From assembly GCF_014647895.1 (NCBI RefSeq), contig NZ_BMQB01000003.1, forward strand, positions 124,001-188,000: DNA of 64,000 bases, given 5' to 3'. Source of the DNA: Pilimelia anulata (GTDB taxonomy: Bacteria; Actinomycetota; Actinomycetes; Mycobacteriales; Micromonosporaceae). The notes below the pieces were generated by a model, which did no database searches, was not told the DNA's origin, and saw only the letters and a list, made by a program, of their open reading frames with translations. Shown here piece after piece: positions 62,898 to 64,000 of the stretch. Every line of letters starts with the position of its first letter. The first letter of the stretch is position 1. A program made the translations under genes and the position numbers.

Positions 62898-63998
62898 CTA
62901 CGCATCGCCGGTGGTCTTGCCGACGCCGCGCTCGGCGAGTTCCTGCGCCGCCTCGAAGTAGCTGGTCGCGCCGCGCGAGGCCGGGTCGTAGGTCATGACC
63001 GACTGCCCGTAGCTGGGCGCCTCGGACACCCGCACGTTGCGCGGGATCACCGACTTGAGCACCTTGCCGCTGAAATGGTTGCGCACATCCTGCTCGACGG
63101 CGTCGGCCAGCCGGGTACGGCGGTCGTACATCGTGAGCAGGATCGTCGACACGTCCAGGTCGGGGTTGAGGTGCGCTTTGACCAGGTTGATGTTGCTCAG
63201 TAGCTGGTTGAGGCCCTCGAGCGCGTAGTACTCGCACTGGATCGGGATCAGGACCTCGCGGGCCGCGACGAGCGCGTTGACGGTGAGCAGCCCCAGCGAC
63301 GGCGGGCAGTCGATGAGGACGTAGTCGAACTCCTCGGGGTACGCAGCGATCGCCTTGCTCAGCCGCGTCTCCCGGGCGACGACCGAGACCAGCTCGATCT
63401 CGGCGCCGGCGAGGTCGATGGTGGCGGGGACGCAGCGCAGGTTCGGGATGCCCTCGACCGGCTGCGCCACCTCGACCAGCGGGACGTTCTCGATGAGCAC
63501 CGAGTACACGTCCGGCACGCCCGCGTGGTGCGGCACGTTGAGGCCGGTGGAGGCGTTGCCCTGCGGGTCGAGGTCCACGACGATCACGCGGTTGCCGTGC
63601 AGCGCGAGCGCCACCGCCAGGTTGACGGTGGTCGTGGTCTTGCCGACGCCGCCCTTCTGGTTGGCCACGCACATGATCCGCGGCTGGTCGGGGCGGGGCA
63701 TGGCGACGGGGCCGGCGGGGTTCAGCACCTGGACGGCGCGGCGGGCCTCCAGCGCCAGCGGGGGCTCCTCGGTGACGGTCGCGGTGTCGCCGGCCGGCTC
63801 GGCCGGGGCCTCGTCGTCGGGTTCGCCGTTGCGCGCGGCACCGATGCCGCGGCCGGTCCGGGGCTGGGGTACCGCATAGTCCGCGGCGCCCTCCCACTGC
63901 TCGCCGGACGGGCGGGTCGCGCCGTCGGCCGGTACCCACTCGCCGTCGTCGGTCTGCTGCTGCGAGCCGTACTTGTCGTGGCTCTCCGTGTCATGCAC
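62898..63998 (-). CDS. parA: Chromosome partitioning ATPase ParA
   Basis: 366 residues from GTG 63998, two bases from the right edge, so a start further upstream cannot be excluded. A disordered N-terminal extension of about 100 residues precedes the deviant Walker A ATPase: VANQKGGVGKTTTTVNLA, VVDLDPQGNASTG and VLIDCPPSLGLLTVNAL. ParA coats the nucleoid as an ATP dimer and is stimulated by ParB, moving the origin. It precedes parB by about 30 bases on the same strand. rsmG would be expected next, beyond the window. Confidence 0.95.
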   Translation of the reverse strand: MHDTESHDKYGSQQQTDDGEWVPADGATRPSGEQWEGAADYAVPQPRTGRGIGAARNGEPDDEAPAEPAGDTATVTEEPPLALEARRAVQVLNPAGPVAMPRPDQPRIMCVANQKGGVGKTTTTVNLAVALALHGNRVIVVDLDPQGNASTGLNVPHHAGVPDVYSVLIENVPLVEVAQPVEGIPNLRCVPATIDLAGAEIELVSVVARETRLSKAIAAYPEEFDYVLIDCPPSLGLLTVNALVAAREVLIPIQCEYYALEGLNQLLSNINLVKAHLNPDLDVSTILLTMYDRRTRLADAVEQDVRNHFSGKVLKSVIPRNVRVSEAPSYGQSVMTYDPASRGATSYFEAAQELAERGVGKTTGDA

Positions 63999-64000
63999 CG

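Noticed and set aside
1..64000. tRNA, rRNA, CRISPR, insertion sequence or prophage
   Set aside because: No clear T-loop-like motifs, regularly spaced direct repeats with spacers, transposase or phage genes were recognised by eye; a covariance-model scan was not possible.

Overview
The window reads as chromosomal DNA from a very GC-rich actinobacterium. Start codons are often GTG or TTG, adjacent genes often overlap by GTGA or ATGA, and the gene order is the conserved actinobacterial origin neighbourhood. The right two thirds follow the Streptomyces-type order leading to oriC: dnaB, rplI, rpsR, ssb, rpsF, a bifunctional penicillin-binding protein, a DUF5318 gene, padR, ino1, CCA-adding enzyme, murJ, pseudokinase, sigM, anti-sigma, trxB, trxA, cwlM, parB, parA. 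dnaA and dnaN would lie just beyond the right edge. A Micromonosporaceae-like host is my inference from the overall flavour, not a proven identification.

Layout. 1-2.9 kb: end of a reductase-like gene, an acetyltransferase, a fructosamine-kinase-like gene coupled to moaA and moaD. 3-13.8 kb: accessory genes, namely an EamA transporter, a metallophosphoesterase, an endonuclease Q-like/UvrD helicase fusion, a permuted NlpC/P60-like protein, a lipoprotein, a LuxR-type regulator and two related membrane-anchored cysteine proteins. 13.9-16.8 kb: moaC and a MogA-MoeA-MoaE triple fusion, so most of the molybdopterin pathway sits within 15 kb. 17.1-21.8 kb: a coupled operon of a GGDEF/EAL protein, a GT-C-like membrane protein and two fluoride channel genes. 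21.9-23.7 kb: dnaB with DnaA boxes upstream. 23.7-28.9 kb: one giant, largely disordered membrane protein. 29-31.6 kb: rpsF-ssb-rpsR-rplI and a secreted anchored protein. 31.8-39.97 kb: endonuclease IV, two GT-C-type membrane proteins and the penicillin-binding protein operon. 40-46.4 kb: padR, ino1, a dehydratase-like gene, two tandem Ycf48-like secreted propellers and a lamin-tail protein. 46.4-59.5 kb: the cell-wall, tRNA and redox block ending with a D-Ala-D-Ala-ligase-like gene. 59.5-61.3 kb: a gene-poor stretch with nine parS-like sites and a DnaA-box cluster. 61.3-64 kb: parB and parA.

Together the genes cover origin-proximal housekeeping (replication fork, ribosome, single-strand binding, chromosome partition), envelope growth (MurJ, its pseudokinase partner, CwlM, penicillin-binding protein, GT-C enzymes, inositol phosphate synthase) and thiol redox control (SigR-like promoter before trxBA). 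The most unusual items are the EndoQ-UvrD fusion, the MogA-MoeA-MoaE fusion, the 1,734-residue disordered membrane protein, a ParB with a long Ala/Glu/Arg helical insert, and DnaA boxes placed away from dnaA. No rRNA, tRNA, CRISPR array, insertion sequence or prophage was recognised.
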